Below are positions 56,933-64,000 of a stretch of 64,000 nt of DNA, piece after piece (positions within the stretch are counted from its first letter, which is position 1; each line of letters opens with the position of its first letter). The translations under genes and the position numbers were made by a program. Source of the DNA: Sphingomonas carotinifaciens (GTDB lineage Bacteria; Pseudomonadota; Alphaproteobacteria; Sphingomonadales; Sphingomonadaceae). The notes below the pieces were generated by a model. It was given only the letters and a program-made list of their open reading frames with translations. It did no database searches and was not told where the DNA came from. The stretch spans positions 3,114,001-3,178,000 of the forward strand of contig NZ_WSUT01000005.1 of NCBI RefSeq assembly GCF_009789535.1. The letters run 5' to 3'.

Positions 56933-59043
56933 GCGCCATCGCCCTGCACGGCCCGACGACGAGCATGGTGCTGGAATGCCGCGACGACGGCCCGCCGCTG
57001 TGGCGCTGGTGGGGCGGCCGGCTGGACGCCGAGACGCTGCCGGCGCTGGCCGATCTGCGGGCCCCCGCCTCCTTCTCGCTGGATGTCGATCAACCGCTGG
57101 CGCTGGTCCCCGCCTACGGCGCCGGCTGGTTCGGCCCGGCGGCGCTGCGCGCGCATCGCGGCGGCCGCCACTCCGCACATCGCTTCACGACGCAGGACAT
57201 CGATTGCGGCGCGGATGCGATTACCGTGCATCTGCGTGACGATGCCGCCGGCCTGACGCTGGTGCAGCGGATCGCGGTGGCGGGCGACATGCTCACCCTG
57301 TCCGCCACGCTGACCAACAACGGCGACACGCCGCTGAGCGTCGACTGGCTGGCGAGCGGCACCCTGCCCCTGCCGCACGACTGCACCGCGATCCGCCACT
57401 TCACCGGCCGCCACAATGCCGAATTCGTCGAGGCGGTAGAGCCGATGCCGGCACAAGGCTGGACGCGGGAGGGCCGACGCGGGCTGACCGGCCATGCCGG
57501 CCCGCCGGGCCTGTTCGTCGAGGGGCCGGGGGCGACCCGCCATGCCGGGCGCGTCCATGCCGCACAACTGGCCTGGTCGGGCAATCACCGCCTGCTGTTG
57601 GAGCGCGACGACGAAGGTTACTGGGTCCTGCAGATGGGGATGGCGCTGGCCCCCGGCGAGGTATCACTGGCGCCGGGCGAGAGCCTGACGACGCCCGACC
57701 TGCTCGCCACCTGTTCCAACACCGGCCTGAACGGCGCGGTACAGGCGTTCCATGCCGCGATCCGCGCCCGCGCGCCCTGGCCGACGGAGGGGATGCGCCC
57801 GCGCCCGGTGCACATCAACAGTTGGGAAGGATTCTACTTCGACCATGACGAGGCGGCGCTGAAGGCACTTGCCACGCGCGCCGCCGATCTGGGCGTCGAA
57901 CGCTTCGTGCTGGACGATGGCTGGTTCCGCGGCCGCGACGACGACACCGCGGCCCTTGGCGACTGGGAGCCGGACGCACGCAAATATCCGGACGGACTGG
58001 CGCCGCTGGCAACCCATGTCATGGATCTGGGCATGGAGTTCGGCCTTTGGGTCGAACCGGAAATGATCAATCCCGACAGTGACCTGTATCGCGCGCATCC
58101 CGATTGGGTGCTGGCGGTGGACGGCGTGCCGCGCATCACCGCGCGCAACCAGCTCGTCCTCGACCTCGGCCGGGCTGTGGTGCGCGACCATCTGTTCGCG
58201 CGGCTGGACGCGCTGCTGACCGGGTTGCCGATCGCCTATCTGAAATGGGACCATAACCGCGATCTGGCGCCCGCCGCCGGGGCGGAGGGCCGCGCAGCCT
58301 ATGTGGCGCAGGTGAGCGGCGTCTATGATCTGCTCGACCGGCTGGGTGCCGCGCACCCGGCGGTGGAGATCGAGTCCTGCGCCGGCGGCGGCGGCCGGAT
58401 CGATGCCGGCATCGCCGCGCGCACGCACCGCTTCTGGACCAGCGACTGCATCGACGCGGTGTCGCGCGTGTCGATGCAGCGCGGCTTCCTGATGTTCATG
58501 CCGCCGGAGATGATGGGCGCGCATGTCGGCGCCGCACCCGCCCATTCCACCGGCCGTGCACAAGGCATGGCGTTTCGCGCCGCCGTCGCGCTGCCCGGCC
58601 ATTTCGGCGTCGAGCTGGACCCGGCCGAGATGGCCGCGGAAGAGGCGGGCCTGCTCGCCGCCGGCATCGCCCGCTACAAGGCTTTGCGCGACCGGCTGCA
58701 CAGCGGGCGCGTGTGGCTGGGCGAAGGGCCGGACGGACTGGTCTGGCAGGCGCATGGGGAGCCGGACGATTTGATCCTGCACGTCACCCGCGTCGCGCCC
58801 ACCACGCTGCGCCGCCCGCCGCCGATCGTGCTGCCGATGCTGACCGGCGCGGGGGACGTACGCGTCGCGCTGCTGGAGATTGCCACCGTGCCCGGCCACC
58901 CCGCGCCCGATGCGCCGCTGTTCGCCGCGATGCGAGGCGGCGGCGTCGTGATCGGCGGCGATGCGCTGGCGACCGCGGGCCTGCCCATGCCGGCGATGAA
59001 GGCGGAAAGCGTCGCGCTGTTCCGCCTCACCCGTGCTTCCTGA
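56929..59043 (+). CDS. Alpha-galactosidase, GH36
   Basis: A 704-residue glycoside hydrolase. The TIM barrel holds RPVHINSWEGFYFDHDEAAL, FVLDDGWFRGRDDD, the nucleophile Asp in YLKWDHNRDL, SCAGGGGRIDAGI and the acid/base Asp in RFWTSDCIDAVSR. It has no signal peptide, so it is cytoplasmic. It cleaves alpha-1,6-galactosides such as melibiose or raffinose. Coupled to the transporter by a four-base overlap. Confidence 0.95.
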   Translation: MSAIALHGPTTSMVLECRDDGPPLWRWWGGRLDAETLPALADLRAPASFSLDVDQPLALVPAYGAGWFGPAALRAHRGGRHSAHRFTTQDIDCGADAITVHLRDDAAGLTLVQRIAVAGDMLTLSATLTNNGDTPLSVDWLASGTLPLPHDCTAIRHFTGRHNAEFVEAVEPMPAQGWTREGRRGLTGHAGPPGLFVEGPGATRHAGRVHAAQLAWSGNHRLLLERDDEGYWVLQMGMALAPGEVSLAPGESLTTPDLLATCSNTGLNGAVQAFHAAIRARAPWPTEGMRPRPVHINSWEGFYFDHDEAALKALATRAADLGVERFVLDDGWFRGRDDDTAALGDWEPDARKYPDGLAPLATHVMDLGMEFGLWVEPEMINPDSDLYRAHPDWVLAVDGVPRITARNQLVLDLGRAVVRDHLFARLDALLTGLPIAYLKWDHNRDLAPAAGAEGRAAYVAQVSGVYDLLDRLGAAHPAVEIESCAGGGGRIDAGIAARTHRFWTSDCIDAVSRVSMQRGFLMFMPPEMMGAHVGAAPAHSTGRAQGMAFRAAVALPGHFGVELDPAEMAAEEAGLLAAGIARYKALRDRLHSGRVWLGEGPDGLVWQAHGEPDDLILHVTRVAPTTLRRPPPIVLPMLTGAGDVRVALLEIATVPGHPAPDAPLFAAMRGGGVVIGGDALATAGLPMPAMKAESVALFRLTRAS

Positions 59044-59075
59044 CCGTCACTCCTTCCATGCCAGGACCATTGTCG

Positions 59076-60206
59076 ATGCCGTTACTCGATCCCCTTCCCT
59101 CGCACTGGTCCGCCGACGCCGTGGCCGGCATCCCGGAGCAGATGCCGCACGCGTCGCTGCCCGTGTTCGGCGCGGCCGACGTGGTGCCGATCGCGCCGGG
59201 GCTGGACCTGTGGGACATGTGGCAGATCCAGCGCGCGGACGGTTCGACGGTGATCGTCGACGGTCGCAGCTTCTGGTTCTTTCTGGCGACCGAGCGGTTT
59301 CCCGATCCCGACATGCGCCATGACGCGGCGCGCATCCGCCTGACCAGCCACGGCGCCGATGGCTGGCGCGATCATGGCTGGACGTTCGATCCCGGCGTCA
59401 CACCCGGCAGCCGCGAATGGTCCGGCTGTGCGGTGCTGGGCGACGATGCCGAGACGCTTACCCTGTATTTCACCGCCTCCGGCCGGCCCGGCGGCCCCCG
59501 TACCTTCGAGCAGCGCCTGTTCGAGACACGAGGGCGCTTCCTGGTCGATGCGGGAACCCCGCGCACCGGCGACTGGACCAAGCCGGTCGAATCGGTCGCC
59601 GCCGATGGCGCCACCTATCTCGTCGCCGATCAGCGCGAGGCGGTGGACGACCGGATCAAGGGCTTTCGCGACCCCGGCTATTTCCGCGATCCCGCTGACG
59701 GCGCCGAATATCTGCTGTTCGTCGGATCGGCCGGCTGGGTGGACGATGTGCATGACGGCGTGATCGGCGCGGCGCGGCGCGAGGGCGACCGCTGGATGCT
59801 GAACGCGCCGCCGGTCGAGTCGATCGGCACCAACAGCGAGCTGGAACGCCCGCACGTCATACACCGCGACGGGCGCTATTATCTGTTCTGGTCGACGCAA
59901 GGGAAGCGCTTCGCCCCCGGCCTGCCCGGCGTCACCGGGCTGTACGCGATGGTCGCGGAATCGATGGCGGGGCCATGGCGGCCGGTGAACGGCACCGGTC
60001 TCGTCGCGGCGAACCCGGCGGCGGAGCCCTATCAGGCCTATTGCTGGTGGGTGACGGGCGAGCTGGACGTGATCAGCTTCGTCGACGCCTGGGGGCTGGC
60101 AGGGTGCGATCCCGCCGATCCGACCTTACGCCGCGCACAGTTCGGCGGCACGGCGGCGCCATTCTTCCGCCTGTCGATTGAAGGCGACCGGGTGACGATC
60201 AAGTGA
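59076..60206 (+). CDS. GH68 family fructosyltransferase / sucrase
   Basis: A 376-residue five-bladed propeller enzyme. The catalytic triad is visible: nucleophile Asp in LDLWDMWQI, stabiliser Asp in KGFRDPGYF, acid/base Glu in NSELERPHV; EWSGCAVL is also typical. GH68 enzymes hydrolyse sucrose or build levan. No signal peptide is seen, so intracellular sucrose cleavage after GH36 action is likely. The start at 59076 is favoured by AGGA at 59063-59066; 59058 is an alternative. Confidence 0.88.
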   Translation: MPLLDPLPSHWSADAVAGIPEQMPHASLPVFGAADVVPIAPGLDLWDMWQIQRADGSTVIVDGRSFWFFLATERFPDPDMRHDAARIRLTSHGADGWRDHGWTFDPGVTPGSREWSGCAVLGDDAETLTLYFTASGRPGGPRTFEQRLFETRGRFLVDAGTPRTGDWTKPVESVAADGATYLVADQREAVDDRIKGFRDPGYFRDPADGAEYLLFVGSAGWVDDVHDGVIGAARREGDRWMLNAPPVESIGTNSELERPHVIHRDGRYYLFWSTQGKRFAPGLPGVTGLYAMVAESMAGPWRPVNGTGLVAANPAAEPYQAYCWWVTGELDVISFVDAWGLAGCDPADPTLRRAQFGGTAAPFFRLSIEGDRVTIK

Positions 60207-60211
60207 TTTGC

Positions 60212-60411
60212 TCACCCTCTCCCTTCCGGGGAGCATCAGGGAAATAGCACCCCATGCTATTTAGTTCATGCCGGGGGCATGAACGACCTGATGCTGGGAG
60301 GGGCCCGCTGCCATCAGGCAGTGGGAAGGGTGAGGGGTAGCCACTGGTCTGCCCCTCACCCTCCCACCGCTTCGCGGCGAGTCCCTCCCTCTCCCCCGAG
60401 GGGAGAGGGTA
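60212..60411. repeat. Composite multi-hairpin intergenic element, copy 6
   Basis: GCATCAGG (60233-60240) pairs with CCTGATGC (60287-60294) around AAATAGCA/TGCTATTT (60242-60262, loop CCCCA) and TTCATGCC/GGCATGAA. It is followed by GGGTGAGGGG paired with CCCCTCACCC and the CCCTCTCCCC/GGGGAGAGGG core. It has the same plan as 28143-28327, with stem bases changed on both sides. Confidence 0.85.
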
Positions 60412-60417
60412 ATAGGC

Positions 60418-60451
60418 AAACAAAAAACGGGGCCGGCTCCTCGCCGACCCC
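60418..60451 (-). terminator. Terminator of the TonB receptor gene
   Basis: On the minus strand GGGGTCGGC pairs with GCCGGCCCC (one mismatch, 5-base loop), followed by GTTTTTTGTTTG. It lies 25 bases past the receptor stop. Confidence 0.65.
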
Positions 60452-60475
60452 GCCCTTTTCCCCCCTACCTACCGA

Positions 60476-62989
60476 TCAGAAATTATACCGGATCGACGCC
60501 GTCACCGTGCGACCATAGACCGCGGTCGCCTGGAACAGCGTGCTGGTCGCCGATGCCGGCGCCAGCGGCACCACCGTACCGCCGCCACGGAAGCCCAGCG
60601 TGTTCAGCAGGTTGTTGGCATTCAGCCCGACCTCGATCCGATCGGTCGGGCGCAGCTTCAGATAGCCGTTGAGGAAGGTCGACCCCTTTACCGTCAGCGT
60701 GTTGAAGTCGTCCAGCGGTACGCTCGTCTGGCCGCTGACGCTGACGCCGCCGGCAAAGAAGCCCGCATCATAGGATGGCGAGATCAGGTAGATGAACTTG
60801 GGCTGCCCGCCCGGACGATTGCCGCGCAATTCTGCGGTGGCGCTGTCGGTGATCTTCGATTCGATATAGGTCGCGTCGGCCGCCAGGCGGAAATTGCCCA
60901 GGTTGAACCGCCCGGTGAACTCGATACCCATCGAACGATAGCTGTTCGAGATGTTGGGATTGTTGTTCGGTGCCGGATTGGTCAGCCGGGTGAAGTCATA
61001 ATTATTCTCGGTCAGTGTCGAACGGAATCCGGTAACCTCGACCGAATAGCTGCCGCTCATCACCTCGCCGCGCTGCTTCCAGCCGATTTCCTGCTGGTTC
61101 AGGAAGTTGACCGAGGTGTTGCGGCCTTGCGTGTTGAGCGAGCCGTCCGCGTTGAAGTTGTTGCTCAGCACGCGCCGGTCGGCATTGAAGCGGCCACCGC
61201 GGCTGACCCGCGCGAACAGGCTGGTGTGCGTGTTGAGCGCATAGAGCGCGCCGAACGACCAGCTGACATAGCTGTCGCGATAATCGATCCGCTCCACCGT
61301 CGGGTTCAGCACCAGCGACGGGATCGCCGCGCCGTTCACCACCGTCACCGGTCCCTGCACGCCGCCCTGCGCGGTGCCCTCACCCTTCACCGTGTCGAAC
61401 CGGACGCTGCCGTCCAGGTCCAGGCCGCCATTCTCGTAGGACAGCGACACGAAGGGCGCATCGTTGGTGTAGGTCAGGTCGACGCGGCGCGCGCAGCAGG
61501 TGCCCCAATTGTCGTTGAACCCCGCCTGCCCCGCCGCGGTCAGCCGCGCGCCGGTGGTGGAGAACAGGTCGAGCGGCGCGGCATTGTCGCCGACCAGTTC
61601 GCTATACTGGCGGTTGACGTGCCAGTCCTGCCGGATCGTCTGGCTCATGTGGAACCAGCCCGCCGTCGCGCGCAGCGATCCGCCCAGCACGTCATACTTG
61701 CCCGACACGGTCAGGTTGTTGGCGAAATTCCCCATGTCCTTCATCAGTGTGTTGATGTTGGGGTTGTTGTTGACGAACTGGCCGGTGAAAAGCTGCCCCG
61801 CATTCGGCCCGGCGGCATAGCGGATCGCGCCCACCGTCTGGCCGTTCACCGTCGATCCCAGCAGGCTCGACGTCGACAGCGCATTGGCGAACTGCGTGGT
61901 GAAGTTGCCGCTCATGTCCTGGTAGCGGATGGTGTCGTCCACCGTCACGCCATTGTCGAACTCGTAATGCAACTGCCCGCCGATCGAGGTGACGCGCGGG
62001 TGGATACCCTCTACCTCGGCGGAGCGAAGCTGCCCGTCATAATCGCGAAACTGGAAGGCGCGGTTGTAGATCGAGTAGGTCGAGCCGTCGCGCGGATCGA
62101 GGCCGGGCAGCGCGGTGAAGTCGGTGATCTTGTTACCCTGGACCCGCGCCACGGCCGGCGTCGCCGAACTCGTCGGTGCCTGTTCGTCCAGCCGCTTGAA
62201 CAGCAGGCGGACATAGCCGCGATTGTCGGGCAGGTCCTTGGTGACGTTGGCCTTGATCTGATAACCGCGAAGGATGTTGAAATCCTCGTTGGTCAGGCCG
62301 CCGCCGTTGCGCGCATAGCCGCCGACATGGAAGCGCAAGCTGTCGCTGATCGGCGCGCCATAATCGAAATCGACCCGGTTCTCGCGGAAATCCAGCCCCT
62401 TGGAGAACGCGGCCGAACCGCCCGCGCGGTCGCCCGTCTTGCTCAGATAGTTGATCACCGCACCCGGCGCCTGGCTGGCGAAGGTGGAGGACGAACCGCC
62501 GCGCACCGCTTCCACCCGCTCGACATTCTGGTCGAAGCGGATCCAGTAGTCGTTGTTGCCGAAGTTGATGTCGCCGAACAGCGTGACGGGCAGGCCGTCC
62601 TCCTGCAATGCCACATATTCCGAACCGCCCGTCGACACCGGGATGCCGCGCACGCCGATATTGGCGTTACCGCCGGGGCCGGCGGTGTCGGACGGCTGAA
62701 GGCCGGGGATGTTGCGCAACACCTCCGCCTCGGAGCGGGGCGTGAAGTTGCGGATCGCATCCTGGCTGACCTGCGACACCGAGATCGAGCTGCGGAAGCG
62801 CGAACGCTCGCCGCTGGTCGCCGTCACGACGATGTCGTCGCTCTGCTCGGCGGCGGCCTGGGGCGCCGCATCGGTATCCGTGGCCGGTGCCTCGGTCGCG
62901 GCGGGAGCGGTCTGCGCCGTGGCGGGCATGGTCCACGCCAGGGACAGCGCGATCCCCGACGCACAGCAACGAAGCGCAACCTTGCTCAT
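60476..62989 (-). CDS. TonB-dependent outer-membrane receptor
   Basis: 837 residues. The signal peptide is MSKVALRCCASGIALSLAWT with cut after TAQ, then a TonB box-like DDIVVTATSG, a plug domain (about 65-190; LRNIPGLQPSDTAGPGGNAN, VERVEAVRGGSSS) and a 22-strand barrel closing in ASIRYNF. The neighbourhood implies uptake of an oligosaccharide for the GH36/GH68 enzymes. It faces the GH68 gene across the repeat element. Confidence 0.94.
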   Translation of the reverse strand: MSKVALRCCASGIALSLAWTMPATAQTAPAATEAPATDTDAAPQAAAEQSDDIVVTATSGERSRFRSSISVSQVSQDAIRNFTPRSEAEVLRNIPGLQPSDTAGPGGNANIGVRGIPVSTGGSEYVALQEDGLPVTLFGDINFGNNDYWIRFDQNVERVEAVRGGSSSTFASQAPGAVINYLSKTGDRAGGSAAFSKGLDFRENRVDFDYGAPISDSLRFHVGGYARNGGGLTNEDFNILRGYQIKANVTKDLPDNRGYVRLLFKRLDEQAPTSSATPAVARVQGNKITDFTALPGLDPRDGSTYSIYNRAFQFRDYDGQLRSAEVEGIHPRVTSIGGQLHYEFDNGVTVDDTIRYQDMSGNFTTQFANALSTSSLLGSTVNGQTVGAIRYAAGPNAGQLFTGQFVNNNPNINTLMKDMGNFANNLTVSGKYDVLGGSLRATAGWFHMSQTIRQDWHVNRQYSELVGDNAAPLDLFSTTGARLTAAGQAGFNDNWGTCCARRVDLTYTNDAPFVSLSYENGGLDLDGSVRFDTVKGEGTAQGGVQGPVTVVNGAAIPSLVLNPTVERIDYRDSYVSWSFGALYALNTHTSLFARVSRGGRFNADRRVLSNNFNADGSLNTQGRNTSVNFLNQQEIGWKQRGEVMSGSYSVEVTGFRSTLTENNYDFTRLTNPAPNNNPNISNSYRSMGIEFTGRFNLGNFRLAADATYIESKITDSATAELRGNRPGGQPKFIYLISPSYDAGFFAGGVSVSGQTSVPLDDFNTLTVKGSTFLNGYLKLRPTDRIEVGLNANNLLNTLGFRGGGTVVPLAPASATSTLFQATAVYGRTVTASIRYNF

Positions 62990-63055
62990 TCAGCTCTTCC
63001 TCTCATGGCCCTGCTCTCTCATCGGCAGGCGAAACAGGATTTCGGAATACCAATC

Positions 63056-63094
63056 CAACAATCGTTTGCAAAGCAGTTTATGCAATGGATTGCA
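63056..63094. promoter_or_regulatory. Putative operator upstream of TonB receptor
   Basis: CAACAATCGTTTGCA (63056-63070) is the exact reverse complement of 55509-55523. TGCAAT-GG-ATTGCA (63081-63094) is a perfect 14-base palindrome beside it. The site lies about 70-100 bases before the receptor start. Confidence 0.5.
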
Positions 63095-63148
63095 GGATTG
63101 GCGATGCTGTTGCGGAAATGCCGCAGCGGCAGCATCTTATCGGTAAAA

Positions 63149-64000
63149 TCAGCCGGCGATGCGGCGGGCGATGAAGGCGGCGTGCTCGGGCATGGTCTCC
63201 GCCCCCCGCGCGATCGCCTCGGCCAGCCGCTCGACGAAGCGCACGCTCTCGGCCGGCTCGCCGGCATAGGCGATCAGCGGATCGAGCGCTGCCGGCCAGT
63301 TGCCCTGCCCGATATGCACCGCCAGCCAGCTTGCCGGGCCGAACAGGTCCATCTCACGCGCGACGAGGCGCCCATGCGCGCGGAAGTGATCGATCTTCAG
63401 CTTGAGCGTATCGGGGATGTCCATCGCCGCACATGCACGCCAGAAGTCGGTGTCGCCGCGCTCGGTCAGCACATAATGCAGGATCAGGAAGTCGCGGATC
63501 CGCTCGCTTTCGGTCACCGCGACGCGGTTATATTCGGCGATGCCCGCGGGTTCGAACGCACGCGTCGGAAAATAGGCGAGCAGCTTGGCGATACCCGCCT
63601 GGATCAGGTGGATGCTGGTCGATTCCAGCGGCTCCATGAAGCCGCTCGCCAGACCGATCGCCACCACGTTGCGCCGCCAGAATGCCGTCCGCCGCCCGGT
63701 GGTGAAGCGCAAGGGCCGCGGATCGCCCAGCGCCTCGCCGTCCAGATTGGCCAGCAGCGTCGCCGCCGCCTCGTCATCCGACAGATGCCGGCTGGCATAG
63801 ACATAGCCGTTGCCGGTGCGATGTTGCAGCGGGATGCGCCACTGCCACCCCGCCGCCCGCGCAGTGGAGCGGGTATAGGGCGTCAACGGCCCGGTATTGG
63901 CGCTGGGCACCGCCACTGCCCGGTCGCATGGCAGCCAGTGCGTCCAGTCCTCGAACCCGACCCCCAATGCCCCTGCGATCAGCAGCCCGCGAAAGCCGCT
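63149..64000 (-). CDS. Tryptophan-halogenase-like flavoprotein (C-terminal part; cut by window end)
   Basis: The last 283 codons of a gene that continues past the right edge. Conserved stretches of the Trp_halogenase family are seen: [60 protein letters not shown], and [20 protein letters not shown]. The nucleotide-binding N-terminus is outside. Such genes commonly sit next to TonB receptors in sphingomonads and caulobacters, where their real substrate is unclear and need not be tryptophan. Confidence 0.88.
   Translation of the reverse strand, partial: SGFRGLLIAGALGVGFEDWTHWLPCDRAVAVPSANTGPLTPYTRSTARAAGWQWRIPLQHRTGNGYVYASRHLSDDEAAATLLANLDGEALGDPRPLRFTTGRRTAFWRRNVVAIGLASGFMEPLESTSIHLIQAGIAKLLAYFPTRAFEPAGIAEYNRVAVTESERIRDFLILHYVLTERGDTDFWRACAAMDIPDTLKLKIDHFRAHGRLVAREMDLFGPASWLAVHIGQGNWPAALDPLIAYAGEPAESVRFVERLAEAIARGAETMPEHAAFIARRIAG

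Overview
The window looks like chromosomal DNA of an alphaproteobacterium of the Sphingomonadales (Sphingomonas or a close relative). The DNA is very GC-rich with strong GC bias at third codon positions. The gene content fits: a TonB-dependent receptor beside a tryptophan-halogenase-like protein, paired fasciclin-domain proteins, a standalone BLUF photoreceptor, a cysteine-pair OxyR, and many small conserved proteins. Most genes are ordinary core genes in short, tightly packed operons with many 1-4 base overlaps. I see no prophage, insertion sequence, CRISPR array or rRNA. One tRNA gene, tRNA-Leu(UAG), is present. This placement rests on recognised families, not on a search.

Layout, left to right. 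1-2.4 kb: end of the phosphate operon (pstA end, pstB, phoU, phoB). 2.5-8.6 kb: secreted and membrane proteins, cysE, a TauE/SafE permease, oxyR and two fasciclin proteins. 8.6-16.8 kb: moaE-moaD-pgsA, an LplT-like transporter, clpX-clpP, a glycosyltransferase, trigger factor with a histidine-rich tail, and tRNA-Leu. 16.9-20.6 kb: three tiny disordered proteins, a repeat-filled gap and a secreted M48 protease cluster. 20.7-28.1 kb: gatCAB, a DUF3089 hydrolase, ruvX, and pyrB with a metal-site-deficient pyrC'. 28.3-36.5 kb: a DEAD-box helicase and an alternative cytochrome oxidase locus (subunit II with cytochrome c domain, fused subunits I+III, a CtaG-like assembly protein, a triheme cytochrome), then a Gre-factor-like pair. 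37-43.5 kb: a flavoprotein, SPOR and Sel1 proteins, a ParA/ribbon-helix-helix pair, and serB/miaA diverging from overlapping start codons. 43.6-50.3 kb: branched-chain amino acid synthesis (ilvB, ilvN, ilvC, leuA), with a YceI protein and a BLUF protein between them and a probable leucine leader peptide before leuA. 50.3-55.4 kb: a TonB-like protein, a phosphoribosyltransferase, two AraC regulators and an MFS exporter. 55.6-64 kb: a carbohydrate-use locus with a sugar MFS permease, GH36 alpha-galactosidase, GH68 fructosyltransferase/sucrase, TonB receptor and the partial halogenase-like gene.

The carbohydrate locus probably imports a galactosyl-sucrose oligosaccharide such as raffinose across both membranes and cleaves it inside the cell. 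The sugar permease and the TonB receptor share an exact 15-bp motif upstream, which suggests one regulator for both.

The most unusual non-coding material is a set of intergenic multi-hairpin elements. Two copies, 32 kb apart, keep the same fold while one stem has changed at three base pairs on both strands, which is the pattern expected when structure is selected. A second repeat family based on CGCGAAG-type units occurs at 36.5 and 51.1 kb.
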